A stretch of 64,000 bases of DNA from Leptodactylus fallax (Eukaryota; Chordata; Amphibia; Anura; Leptodactylidae): positions 1-64,000 of the forward strand of contig CAMRHE010000654.1 of NCBI GenBank assembly GCA_947044405.1, written 5' to 3'. Made by a program: the position numbers and the translations under genes. Positions 38,954 through 51,150 of the stretch are shown piece after piece. Below the pieces are notes generated by a model that was not told the origin of the DNA, ran no database searches, and saw only the letters and a list, made by a program, of their open reading frames with translations. Positions within the stretch are counted from its first letter, which is position 1, and every line of letters begins with the position of its first letter.

Positions 38954-40372
38954 ATGAATAACACTAGCTTCGCCAATGTGTCCACAGACAACAGGACCAT
39001 GATGGGGAGTCCTTACAAGACTGTCGAGGTTGTGTTCATTGTCATTGTGGCTGGATCCCTTAGCCTGGTGACCATTATTGGAAATATCCTGGTAATGGTC
39101 TCCATAAAAGTAAATCGGCACCTACAGACTGTCAACAACTATTTTCTCTTCAGCTTGGCATGTGCTGATTTAATTATCGGGGTATTCTCCATGAACCTCT
39201 ACACTTTGTACACTGTGATCGGTTACTGGCCATTAGGGCCTGTGGTTTGTGACCTGTGGTTGGCCCTGGACTATGTTGTCAGCAACGCCTCGGTCATGAA
39301 TCTCCTCATCATCAGCTTTGACCGATATTTCTGCGTAACAAAACCGCTGACCTACCCGGTGAGAAGAACCACCAAAATGGCTGGCATGATGATTGCGGCA
39401 GCTTGGGTGTTGTCCTTTATCCTGTGGGCACCGGCCATACTCTTCTGGCAATTCATTGTTGGTGGTCGAACTGTAAAAGAAGGTGAATGCTACATTCAGT
39501 TCTTCTCCAACGCTGCCGTCACATTTGGCACTGCTATTGCAGCGTTCTACTTACCAGTCATTATCATGACCATATTGTATTGGCAAATATCCCGTGCCAG
39601 TAAGAGTAGAATAAAGAAAGACAAGAAGGAACCAACCACCAATCAAGATCCCATATCTCCGAGCAACGTCCAAGGAAAAATAGTCAAACCAAACAATAAC
39701 AACCTGTCGGCCATTGAAGATGGCTTGGATCACAGCAAAATCCAGAATGGAAAAGCCTCTAGAAATTCTGTCACTGAAAATTGTGTCCCCGCAGAAGGAG
39801 AGGAGAAGGAGATCTCCAACGACTCCACATCCGTAAGCGTGGTAGGTTCAAATCCAAAGGAAGACGGAAGTGCCAAAGATGTTCCTCAAGCTTCAGGATC
39901 TCAAACCATCCCAAAAGTTGAGAACTCCAAGCTGGCGTGTATAAGAATCGTAACAAAATCTCAAAAGGGTGATTGTGGGTCTACAAGTGGCACCACCATC
40001 GAGATTGTCCCGGGAACAAATGGTCGTAACGGAGAAGATAAGCAGAACATAGTAGCCCGGAAAATTGTTAAGATGACAAAACAGCCGGCCAAAAAGAAAA
40101 TTCCACCCTCCAGAGAAAAGAAAGTGACAAGGACTATTTTGGCTATACTCCTAGCTTTTATTATAACCTGGACACCTTATAATGTCATGGTTTTAATCAA
40201 CACTTTTTGTGACGTATGTGTGCCCAACACAGTGTGGACAATTGGCTACTGGCTTTGCTATATCAACAGTACCATCAACCCTGCTTGCTATGCCCTCTGC
40301 AATACCACCTTTAAGAAAACTTTCAAACACCTTCTAATGTGTCAGTACAAAAACATTGGTTCGGCAAGGTAA
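38954..40372 (+). CDS. CHRM2: Muscarinic acetylcholine receptor M2
   Basis: A 472-residue class A GPCR without introns in the coding region. M2 binds acetylcholine at the plasma membrane and couples through Gi/o, lowering cAMP and opening GIRK channels, for example in heart and as a presynaptic autoreceptor. The N-terminus has possible N-glycosylation sites (N2 or N3, N8, N13). TM1 starts about residue 24. Key residues: D72 in TM2, C99 paired with C179, ligand-binding D106 (LALDY), DRY at 123-125, W406, Y409 and N410 in TM6 (WTPYN), Y432 in TM7, NPACY at 442-446, and C463 as likely palmitoylation site. The long third loop (about 215-388) has the M2-type stretches IKKDKKEP and [18 protein letters not shown] at its ends and a variable middle. 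The subtype call rests on these loop ends and the near-complete match of the TM segments to mammalian M2 as I recall it; human M2 has 466 residues. The frame is intact. Confidence 0.98.
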   Translation: MNNTSFANVSTDNRTMMGSPYKTVEVVFIVIVAGSLSLVTIIGNILVMVSIKVNRHLQTVNNYFLFSLACADLIIGVFSMNLYTLYTVIGYWPLGPVVCDLWLALDYVVSNASVMNLLIISFDRYFCVTKPLTYPVRRTTKMAGMMIAAAWVLSFILWAPAILFWQFIVGGRTVKEGECYIQFFSNAAVTFGTAIAAFYLPVIIMTILYWQISRASKSRIKKDKKEPTTNQDPISPSNVQGKIVKPNNNNLSAIEDGLDHSKIQNGKASRNSVTENCVPAEGEEKEISNDSTSVSVVGSNPKEDGSAKDVPQASGSQTIPKVENSKLACIRIVTKSQKGDCGSTSGTTIEIVPGTNGRNGEDKQNIVARKIVKMTKQPAKKKIPPSREKKVTRTILAILLAFIITWTPYNVMVLINTFCDVCVPNTVWTIGYWLCYINSTINPACYALCNTTFKKTFKHLLMCQYKNIGSAR

Positions 40373-41701
40373 AAGGAAGAAAAAAAATACAAAAATAAAG
40401 GTGGAGCTGCCATTGAAATTTTATGCCATAGCACTTTACACTCGATTATGGAATGTGCAATCTAGGATTCTTATTCTGGCACAGACCAGTGGATAATGTC
40501 CACCCACTGCACTTATATTCATTCTCGGACCGAGTACGGTCCATGTAGGTGGACCAGGTTACTGCTCTTTGATTTAAAAAAAACATTAAAAAAAACACAA
40601 AAAGGTAAAAAAAAACTTCAAAGGGCTTTTGGGGTCCACTTATTTTCCACGTCTGTATTATTAACATACATATTTTTATGTGTTTCGGAGTCTGTAGGAG
40701 ACGACTTCTACAGGCGCAAGTTTCAAGATCTCACCATATCGGACTGAACAAATGAAAAATCACTTTATAAGGCTTTGGGATAAAAAAAAAAAAAAAAAAA
40801 TCAAAAACTTACCCTATGACTTTTTTGTGGTATGATCATCTAAGACATTGGAAATACTGAGACACCTCAAGTTCTACGCAGAGTTTTCACCTTTATCCTA
40901 GCGTTAACACTGGCTCTTCTGTGCCTCTGTGTCTTTAGTGACTGTATCAAAAAATGTAACTCAAGTTTTTGCCCTTTGGGGTCTATGTTAGCGCTTCCTG
41001 AAAAAAAAAATAACTAGCCAAGCAAATAATATATATAAGATGTTTTGTGTTCATGGCACAGATAAGCACCCTTACGTATTCGAGTCGCTGCGGGAGACGA
41101 TGTTCAGTAGCAACTTGTCTACGTAAGGTCCATAGTCCATCCTTCATAAAAAAAAAATTTTTTGAAAATTTATATATTCCAATGTGAAATGACTTACCCC
41201 ATCCACATTTACCGAATGGTCATTGTACAAGTCGTGGCGCTAACAAAAATGGTTTCTGGAGATTGTTACATAGCTGATATCCGTATAAGCATGGGCATAT
41301 CAACCATACAGAAAGTGCTGTGTGTAGGGGAAATTTTTTGAAAAAAAAATTCAAAAAATTTTTTTTTTTTCTATCCTGATGGTCTGCATTATTTCAGGTA
41401 AAAAAAAAATAATAATAATTGACTTTTCTGTTCACCTCGAGATCATTTCTAGTACGGCCCACATTTAAGTGCATTACCCTTTTAAAGGGACCTATCCACT
41501 ATATACAATACCAGTCGATATCTACCCTGAAGGGTCACCTATATAAAAAAGGATTGTCTGAGGTAGTAGACATTATTACATTCTCAAAAATGGTGCCTGA
41601 TAGTGTAGGATGCCAAACACATACCATAAGCCATTAGAGTATTATAATAAAGGTCAGGAGTAACACGCAAAGTCATCGGAAAAATAGATGGTTATCCGGA
41701 A
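40373..41701 (+). other. Probable CHRM2 3' untranslated region with two candidate poly(A) signals
   Basis: AATAAA occurs at 40394-40399, only about 20 bases after the stop, and again at 41646-41651. The later one gives a more usual length, but neither is proven. The region has several A-runs (40569-40616, 40780-40800, 41402-41410) and no coding frame of note. Confidence 0.5.
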
Positions 41702-41705
41702 TTAA

Positions 41706-42064
41706 AGGGGTTGTCCACTTTAAAAAAAAAAAAAAGGCAGAAAATTGCACAACATAATATAAAACATTACTGGCCATGTGGAGGATCCTCCATTTCTGCG
41801 CCATCATTCCTGTCTATTTCCAGTCTCTACCGCTCCATTAGTCGTCACATGACGGCTGCAGCGAATCATTGGCCTCGGAGGTGACCACCGAGACTTGTAA
41901 CTGACTATTCCGGTCACATGGGATATCTCCACTTTCAAACCAGTGAGGACCGGAAACAACAGAGAAAGTGAGTGGTGGCTCAGGAATGGAGGGACATATG
42001 AGGAGTGAGCAATGTTATATGCTTTACTGCCTGTAGTGATTTTTTTAAATATTGGACTTCCCCA
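41706..42064. mobile_element. TTAA-flanked MITE (T2/Kolobok-like), 359 bp
   Basis: TTAA at 41702-41705 and 42065-42068 flanks the element. The ends read AGGGGTTGTCCACTTTAAAA and, on the other strand, TGGGGAAGTCCAATATTTAA. The middle contains short inverted words such as TCACATGACGG and CCGGTCACATGGG. No coding capacity. Confidence 0.75.
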
Positions 42065-42068
42065 TTAA

Positions 42069-42260
42069 AGGGGTTATATAGATGATAAAAACATAACTGC
42101 ATTATTACAAAAACAGCGCCTCCGATTTCTACAGGTTGAGTCTGGTGTTGCATCTCCATCCCATTCACTTCAATGGAGCTGAGCTGCAATACCACCTACA
42201 ACCTGTAGACAGATGTGGCGCTGTTTTTAGAAGAAAGCAGCCATGTTTTTCTAATCCCCT
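42069..42260. mobile_element. 192 bp hairpin MITE adjoining the previous one
   Basis: It starts AGGGGTTATATAG directly after TTAA 42065-42068 and ends in CTAATCCCCT. The two halves are inverted copies: ACAGCGCCTCCGATTTCTAC pairs with the region GTAGACAGATGTGGCGCTGT, around a CATCCCATTCACTTCAATGG centre. The right target reads CAAT, not TTAA, so that side has mutated or the insertion was imprecise. Related copies lie at 33730-33880 and 22523-22670. Confidence 0.75.
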
Positions 42261-42832
42261 CAATATCACATTTTTCAGGACAAATCGACGGCATCCCGTC
42301 TTCCCAATTCGGATTGAAAAGTGAGAGCTGTCATGTGATAGGTTGCTGTGAATACCAATCAGTGATCAGTCGCTATGGCGAAAACTCCTCCCCCCCTTTC
42401 TACAAAACTACTTGTAAAGAATTGTCACCCGTTTGGTGGTTGCTAAGCAACAACAAAGACAACATCAACAGTGTTAACCTTCAATGTAAGCCGAAATGTT
42501 ATGGATATTAATTCCAATCTTTTCTTGTATAATTGTAAGACGTGTTATGAGACGGGCGGGGAAATCCTTGTAATATTCTACAGGTTCAAGTAATGTAAAA
42601 TCTCTAAGCAATATGACTATTTGTCTTTTGGAAAAAATTTTTTTTCATGTATGTACTACTGAAAATTATTACGAAATGTTGAAATGTGTAAAGCTTGCAC
42701 TTGACAAGATGATAAATATAAAGGACAATTCAGCACGTGCCGTCATTCTCATCAATATGGCGTGAGGAGCGGGCTCGCTTCTAAAGGAAACCGTCAGGGC
42801 TATGCACACACGACACTGATGCTGGGGCTTAC
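42261..42832. other. Unassigned
   Basis: No gene or clear repeat boundary. It includes a GATAGGTTGCTGTGAATACC stretch that may be a remnant of the GTTGCTATGG hairpin family. Confidence 0.35.
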
Positions 42833-43092
42833 AGGGGTTTTCCAGAAAGAGCCAAGGATGGGTAAAATAAAAAATAAAGTGATACCTACCCCAATCCTCC
42901 ATTTGGGTGTCCCCCAATCCATCCAGTGAGGGCCAAAGTGCAGAGGCTCAGGTGATTGGCCGCAATGGTCACCTGAGTCTCTTAACTTGAAGCCAACTCC
43001 AGGGATATATAAACAGAGGTGGATATCACTTTTTTTTATTTTACCCCGTCCTTGGCCCTTCCTGGGTTTTTTAGCGATTGAGGAAAACTCCT
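42833..43092. mobile_element. Foldback MITE, about 260 bp
   Basis: Ends AGGGGTTTTCC and, on the other strand, AGGAGTTTTCC, with TTAC on the left and TTAA (43093-43096) on the right. The arms carry GAGCCAAGGATGGGTAAAAT and the matching inverted ATTTTACCCCGTCCTTGGCC. Open frames of 82-137 codons across it are not genes. Confidence 0.75.
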
Positions 43093-43103
43093 TTAATGAT
43101 GTC

Positions 43104-43640
43104 CTTTGGTCATGTGACAACAAAGTTAAAATCGAAGGTTGCCGCAAACTTTGCTTCCAATGGTAGAAGAATTTGTAGGCATGGTTGGAATTTTTTGCAG
43201 GTTTTTCCCTCACTGGGAAACATTGGGAGGAATTTATTAAGAGTGGCCGTTCCTACAATGGCATAAGGCGCTCCTGAATTGTTAAGAGGATCTGGCCCCT
43301 TAATAATTCTCCGTACGTCAGAATTAACATCTACGCTAGTCATGGATTTCAGGTATAAATCATGCCACGAAAGTGGATGTAGAATATCGGAGGCTCTCCC
43401 TGGCCTCCAAACCAAAAAAAGGTCCATATATCAAAGATGAGTCACATTTGCACCCATCTATATCAAAAACTGATGGTTAGTTTAGTCAATTCCCTCCATT
43501 GACTTTTTTATCACATGACATTAAAGTTAAGGTTGCAGGTTGCCGCAAACCTTGCTCTGTATATTGTTTCCATATGGGAGAAATTACAGGTATGGTCAAC
43601 ATTTTTGTGACTTTTTGCCCCATTGGAAAACATTGATTTT
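43104..43640. repeat. Two diverged copies of a ~130 bp segment
   Basis: 43112-43240 and 43511-43635 share CATGTGACAACAAAGTTAA or its variant, GGTTGCCGCAAAC, GTATGGTC or GCATGGTTGG, and GGGAAACATTG or GGAAAACATTG, in order. They look like a partial direct duplication or two insertions of one element. Confidence 0.55.
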
Positions 43641-44484
43641 GTCACAACCATTGAACGGCCCCTAATCTTCTACACGTCCAAGGAGTCAATTAATCCCAAG
43701 TCCAGTGTGGTCCATCCTTGTGATATCGATGTCCTATTAGGCCATCATAAGGGGTTGGTGCTATACTATGAAGCAGAACTCTAGCCATCGATACATTACA
43801 CGGATGGCCATTCATCTAAATAACCACCTTGTAATGCTACATTTTCCCTATAGTGCTTGCTTGGAGCCAGACCCAGTTGACCACCATTCTGAAAAAGGGA
43901 TGTCTTTAATGAGACATGTCCTTTAAGATGGGCATTAAGATGGCCCCTTTAACGTCTAATCCATATTATAAAACCAAGTGAGATGCTCAAGTCATTCCGA
44001 ATTCTAGCAATTTTCCAAGACTCCAGGTATGACAAGCCGAGTTAAGAAGGCTTCGAAGCCCCTTTCATCTTTCTCCTTCAGTTTCTTTGCTGTAAAACTT
44101 GGGCACAAGTCAAGTGGTGCGCATCTCTATATCAAAAGCTTCTCGACTTGAAGAAACACCTTTAACTGGAAAAATAGTGTTTGAACTCCAGCCAGAAACT
44201 CCGAGCGCCGACATTCAAGATTATTCTGCATTTCACTCTTGGGTTTTCAGATGTTTTAACATGAACTTCAGCAAGTCAAAAGCACCGAGACCTCCCGGAA
44301 TATTACTGGAGTTCAAAGAGCTCCGAGCTGAGCCACGAGTAAATAGTGTAACTAGTTATTAAGACTTAGACTGAGACAAACATAAGAAAATCTCCAGTGT
44401 ATTAGCTATATACACCTAGTAGGATTGAGGTGATATACCCACACAGAATATATGTCTGCGTAGTCTGTGTATGGTATAGATGTA
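43641..44484. other. Unassigned
   Basis: No convincing gene. The 87-codon frame at 44099-44362 has no recognisable domain and its start lies in ordinary sequence. Confidence 0.4.
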
Positions 44485-45326
<842 letters not shown>

Positions 45327-45489
45327 TAACAAGGTATACCCTATAATAGTCACCGGAGTCTCCCAGTACTCAATTATTGCCAGGACTTTCAGTAGGGCCA
45401 AATCCAGCACAATGGGGCAGTCAAAACAAGAGGAAGCACGTAGCACAACACTAGCAAGAAAATAGTAACACACTAAGACATGACAGGAT

Positions 45490-46395
45490 GGAGATAATAA
45501 TCAGATGATGGAACAAATGGATAACAGTGATGGTGGTCAGAAGATGGAATGAAAGGGATGGGATGGTAAAAAGATGGTTAAACAAGTAATCCTGCCCCTG
45601 ACTCTAAATTCAGACTCCGCTAACTCTCCCTGTCTCTAAAGATATTACTAATGGAAATCCTAATTTGTGATATTGATACTAACACGAATAACAGGAGAGC
45701 ACTAGGACCAAAAGACAAAGAAAGTCGAACTAAGCCAACCTGGATGCAACAACTCAACAAGGAACAGACTCCTAGAGGGAAACAGACAGGGTACAAGGAA
45801 CTAGAAATAGGTATTTAATCTGATGATGGACCAAGTGGATGATGGAAATAGAATAAATGCATAGTGGGGATGGTATAGGGGATAGTAAAATAGAGGGTTA
45901 AGCAAAAAAAAAAAAAACTGACCCTAACTCTGACTTTTCAGGAATCCATCCATAGATCGATCCCTATATAGTGCACCTAACACCAGACACCATTGACCCT
46001 TGTCCGTAAAGATATTCCATTATAGACACCATTACTGTCCCTAAAGATATTCCTAATGGAAAAACTAATCTGTAAAACTGATCCTAACATGAACAAGAGT
46101 AGAACACTAGGACCAAGAAAAACCTACTAGGCAGACCCGCAATTGGAAAAGGAGCTGACTGGAAACAAACAGCACAATGACCTCAAAGTAAGAACTGATG
46201 ATAATGGGTGATGGGGATTCTACTTAGGAAATAGAACATACGGATAAATGGAATGGGTTGGCAAACAGACAGTTAAACAAAAAAAAAAAAACAATAACTG
46301 ACCCTGACTCTATCTTTCCATGAATCTTTCCCTAGTTCTATACCTATATATTGCCTCTAACACCAGACACCTACTGACCCTAACATCAAAAACTT
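45490..46395. repeat. ~320-375 bp tandem repeat, three diverged copies
   Basis: Copies start near 45499, 45817 and 46192 (TGATGATGGAACAAATGG and variants). Shared words in order are GGGATGG, TAAACAA or TAAGCAA, CTGACCCTGACTCT, CTAAAGATATTCC and ACTAGGACCAA. A-runs lie at the same relative place in copies 2 and 3. No coding frame is conserved. Confidence 0.75.
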
Positions 46396-46399
46396 AGGG

Positions 46400-48609
46400 T
46401 TTTCCAAGCTATTTTTAGAATAGGTCATCAATATCTGTGGGGGTCCAAAACCTGGCACCCTCACTGAACAGCTGATAGCAGGAGTCACATGCCAGGAAAA
46501 ACCCAATGTGCAGACAGCTCCATACACTGCATAGTGGTCATTTCTGCTTGTTGCAGCTCATAGGGGTTCCAGGAATCAGACCAGACAATAATGTGCACAG
46601 GCCAAAGCTTTGTTTTTCTGATACAGAGCTCCAAATCCTCTAGATGCATAGACATAATAGAGCTGATAAAATTCTGACAGCCTGCAGGCACCACTAGGGG
46701 GAGCTCAGAGCTTTATTATTCAGTTCAATGTAGAAACAGTACACAATTATCTCCGAAACTCCCCCTAGTGGTGACTCCAGGCAGATAGAATTGTCCATTT
46801 TATCTCTATAGCTATGGAGGAGATTAGGAGCTCAGTATTAGAAAAACGTTGCTTTGACTGTTCTAGATATATTAAGAAATGAATCAGCACAAAATACTGG
46901 ACCTAAAATATTACATGGCGTTAGAAGATGGATGTTCCCTTTAAGATTTAAGACCGTGTCTTTGCTGTAAATAAGGTAGAGTTTGACATCTACAGCACCT
47001 AAAGGGTCCCCTTACAGTTTACTGATCCTAATCTGGAAAGGTAAGAGTCGTCAGGGGCCAATTGCCCTCCTTGCCTTGAATGTCACCAAAATAATCACCT
47101 AGTGTCACCCAAGCAGCTGTGCTGTGAGCTCCCATCCTTGAAGTCTCATATGTCAAGTTTTATGAGCTTTTTCAATCACATCAGGGAGAGGTCAACCACT
47201 TTCTGGCGGGGTAAGGGGCCCGCGCCATCTGGGTTAATTGAAATGCTACATCTTTAAATTGCAACTTAATCTCTGAATTCTCGGCTCCTCTTCGCTAAGA
47301 CGTTCCCGTTACTCGGCAGGATCTTGCAGGACTGTAATAAATCACCCACAATCTCCCATCACCCACATTCATAGGATATCAGTTAGTGGAATGGTAAAGA
47401 ACTGAGGATGGGATCTCCTTCACGCTGCGTCCTGTCCATACCAATCAATCTCCGTTTACTTGTAAAATCTCCGCACGCCCAGGCCTCCTGGGCTCCTTTT
47501 CTCATCTATCACAGCAGGACATCTGGCAGGAATAACGTAGACTTATTTATTATGAAGTGTCAATGATGGGTTCTTAAAGGAGAATTAGACTCTTCTTCAA
47601 GGTTTTATGAGATGTATATAATTAGGGATGGTGGTAAAATTGACATGGGGGCAGTTGTTGGCAAGCCGCCTTTCATCTATGTCCTGCCCATCTTCCCACT
47701 GCTCATGTTACATGGAAGAAGGTTGTGCACTATGGTGGACCATCTTCACCTTCTGGCCTACAGCTTCCACCCATTATTCAGAAAGTTCTCACAGTCTCTT
47801 CTAGGACCCTGTCTCCACCTCCATCGGATCCTGGATTCTGTACCGCTGATACCTATAGTCTCACCTCCCGGTTAGTTACACAACGCACTCATATGATGCA
47901 AACATATGCCCATGGACAGGAAGGGCACCCCTTTATATAGACCATTGCTCCATCTACATGAATAAAATGGTGCCCCTAGGTCTATACGTGCTCTACGAGT
48001 CACTCCCAGGTAATCGTGGCAACCTGGGCTACATTTCCCTATTGTCACTTCAGCCATACTAGCTACTTCAGTATGGCTTCTCCAAAAACAATAATGTATC
48101 TGGAGAGGGACATGCCCCCATATAAGTGTTCTCAATAGGGAGATAGGAATAAGCCATAGGCGCCTCTGGTGGCTGATCTCCCTTGAGAGAAAAAGGATTG
48201 AGATCGGACATGTTGAAAACCAACTACCCAATCCTCATGTCCTTCGACATCTACCAAGACATCACTATACACATTCAATGCTCTTCTACTCACACCAAAA
48301 TTTGGCCATCATTGATCTATATCTATAGCCACTGATATATGAGACCTATGCAGGACACAACACCCGGTGTTATCTAATAGGGGAGGGGTCCAGTATATAT
48401 TGCCTTAACATACCCTAAGAAGTCATTTGAAAAAGGGTTGTCAAAAAAATTGCAAAACTTCTTGAAGGGGTGGTCTGATTTAGAAAACTCGTTGTCAAAT
48501 ATCCTTGGGCAATTCTGAGTTAAAGGGGTTTTTTCATGAAAGAAATGTATATGTCATAAGATATGTTACTTCAGGGACCTGCAAATATCTCAGAAATTAC
48601 CTCCGCCCC
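46400..48609. other. Unassigned; second copy of a foldback element at 46675-46790
   Basis: 46675-46790 has arms GCAGGCACCACTAGGGGGAG and CTCCCCCTAGTGGTGACTCC, matching 20250-20385. 47210-47570 is non-repetitive and could be conserved non-coding DNA. The 119-codon frame on the minus strand at 47872-48231 shows no recognisable domain and is not called. Confidence 0.5.
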
Positions 48610-49475
48610 CCCATCCCCCCAAGTCTGTGTGACCCATCTGTATCTTATTGAGAAGACTGTCCTTGATGGTCGGACTTACAAAAACAGTGTAGCCCTCCAA
48701 GTGAGTGGGAGGTACGGAAACAGAGTACAACAGTGATCTCAAGGTGTGGGTCGCAGAGATGTGACCTGTATGCCCTGGCTGTGATCTTATTGAGAAGACT
48801 GTCCTCAATGGTCGGGCATACAAAAACAGTGTAGCCCACTAAGTGAATGGGAGGTACGGAAACAGAGTACAACAGTGAGCTCAAGGTGTGGGTCGCAGAG
48901 ATGTGACCTGTATGCCCCAGCTGCGACCTTATTGAGAAGACTGTCCTTAATGGTCGGACTTACAAAAACAGTGTAGCCCTCCAAGTGAGTGGGAGGTATG
49001 GAAACAGAGTACAACAGTGATCTCAAGGTGTGGGTCGCAGAGATGTGACCTGTATGCCCTGGCTGTGACCTTATTGAGAAGACTGTCCTCAATGGTCGGG
49101 CATACAAAAACAGTGTAGCCCTCCAAGTGAGTGGGAGGTACGGAAACAGAGTACAACAGTGAGCTCAAGGTGTGGGTCGCAGAGATGTGACCTTTTATGC
49201 CCCGGTTGCAACTTTATTGAGAAGACTGTCCTCAATGGTCGGGCTTACGAAAACAGTGTAGCCCTCTAAGTGAATGGGAGTTACGGAAACAGAATACAAC
49301 AGTGAGCTCAAGGTGTGGGTCGCAGAGATGTGACCTGTATGTCCCAGCTGCAACCTTATTGAGAAGACTTCCTCAATGGCCGGGCTTCTGAAAGCAGTGT
49401 AGCCCTCTAAGTGAATGGAAGTTACGGAAACAGTATACAACAGTGAGCTCAAGGTGTGGGTCGCAGAGATGGGTC
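48610..49475 (-). repeat. 142 bp tandem repeat, six copies, partly dimeric
   Basis: The word TTATTGAGAAGACTGTCCT recurs every 142 bp (ATTGAG starting 48647, 48789, 48931, 49073, 49215, 49358). Copies 1 and 3 share GGTCGGACTTAC, copies 2 and 4 share GGTCGGGCATAC, so the older part is arranged as a 284 bp dimer. The minus-strand frames of 77-100 codons recur with the repeat and are not supported as genes. Confidence 0.93.
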
Positions 49476-50685
49476 CCACATGTATCAGACATTTATAGCA
49501 TATCCTTTGGGGTCTCTCTTACAGGAAAGGGAAAATGGCAACAAAAAGTTTCTCTGTTAGTGGAGGACCTGGCATGACCTTACATGAGCAGCCTATTCCT
49601 TTCTAGGGCAACTGTGCAATACCTCACTTCTCCAGGGGTGGCACTGCAGGAAAATTATACACTTGTTGCTGGCTTTTTCCACCAATGACAGATGATCTCA
49701 GCACCATGTGATCTACTTATTTTTGTAAGATTTTTTTTTAACAAAAAGGGAATGTAAACAGTGAACAACCCCTTCAAGAGTATTCCTGATAAGACAATCA
49801 TTCTACGACATTTTGGAAAAAATTGCTGTTTCGATTTCCACTGAGAAGTTTAGTGTGTACCCCAAATGGGTATATTAATACAGTATAGGATATGCTAACT
49901 CTAGATTTCTGGGGGTTATCCCCCAAAAAATAAGCTGATCACAAGGTGTTAGGCCGATGATTCCCCCGACGATCAGCGATCTGTGAAAAACCTGGCAACA
50001 CGTATTGAATTTCCCTACAGCACCAACCACAGGAGAGATGAAGCATTACATGGTGACCATTAAAATGAATGGGCTGTTCATATAATGGATGGACATGTCG
50101 GGTCCTCCAGAGAGAAATGTGTCTGTATTACAAGCAGTATAGCAGTAAATTATATACTGTACAGTATATATATCTTACCCGATGATCCAAACTTGGCCAG
50201 AATTGTCCAACATTATTTTTACTTTTCCAGAATTTTCCAGCTCCCTCTACTCTACGTCATATAATCGTGCGGCGTATATTAAATTAAGGCCGTGTCATAA
50301 CACCATAAATATTACTGAGTAATATGGGATAATTCTAGAGAAGAGGCTATTCCTGGAGTCTAGACATGGAGATGATTCATTTCACGCTTCCCACTGCTTA
50401 GACTTTCTTAGTTCATACTATAATTTGCTTATTTCATGTGGAAAGATCAATAAATCTTAAAGCGTGCCCGTCCAGTCTCTTGACATATCTGTTTTCTTGG
50501 GAAATAACAATTCTGGGGTAATTATTTTTAAAATTCTGCATTGTTCCTCTGTTATTCCTCCTGGAATTGTATGAATAAATTGACAACTGCCACAATTGGA
50601 CTGTGTAAGGACACACCCGATTAACCTTTTAACAAGGACAATGGTAAGGGGCAGTTGTCAGTTTATTCAGACCATGGGGCTCGGA
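49476..50685. other. Unassigned
   Basis: No gene is supported. 50220-50640 is AT-rich, non-repetitive sequence. Confidence 0.4.
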
Positions 50686-50918
50686 CTAGGTTCACATCTG
50701 TGCTAAGCTCTCCGTTATTTGGGTCCGACGGGGAACCTGAACGATGGAGAGTCAGACCGCTAAAACAGCGGTTACCCACAGACACCGGCGAGCTCCATTG
50801 ATTATAATGGGTCGGCCGGGTGTCTGCCATTTTCATAATGAAAGCATGGAGGACTTTTCTCTCCTGCATTTCTGTGGCAGAGTCTCCAACGTTGACTCCA
50901 GCACAGATGTGAACTTAG
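50686..50918. mobile_element. Non-autonomous DNA element with 18 bp inverted ends
   Basis: The ends read CTAGGTTCACATCTGTGC and, on the other strand, CTAAGTTCACATCTGTGC, one mismatch in 18. The 233 bp element has no coding capacity of its own; the 142-codon frame starting at 50744 runs through it into unrelated sequence. Confidence 0.7.
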
Positions 50919-51091
50919 CCTTACAGTATAAAAGGGAACCTGTCACCAGTTTTGGGGCTCCTAAACCAGAAGCATGTTCTAATGCTGCTGGGGTTCAGGG
51001 CCCCAAATCTAGTGACCGTAGTGCCATCCACCGCACGTTCACCTATTTTCCAAAATTTTATTCTGCTAGAGAAGAGCCATCTCCTGCAGCT

Positions 51092-51150
51092 TCCGGCGCA
51101 TGCGCTGCACATAATCGAGGCCAGGGAAGAGTAAATCTTGCTTCATTGTA
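51092..51150 (+). repeat. First copy of a ~104 bp tandem duplication, left piece
   Basis: CCGGCGCATGCGCTGCACAT to CTTGCTTCATTGTA is the left part of a unit split by the Tc1-like element that follows; the rest continues at 52718-52765. A second, unsplit copy lies at 52766-52870. Confidence 0.85.
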
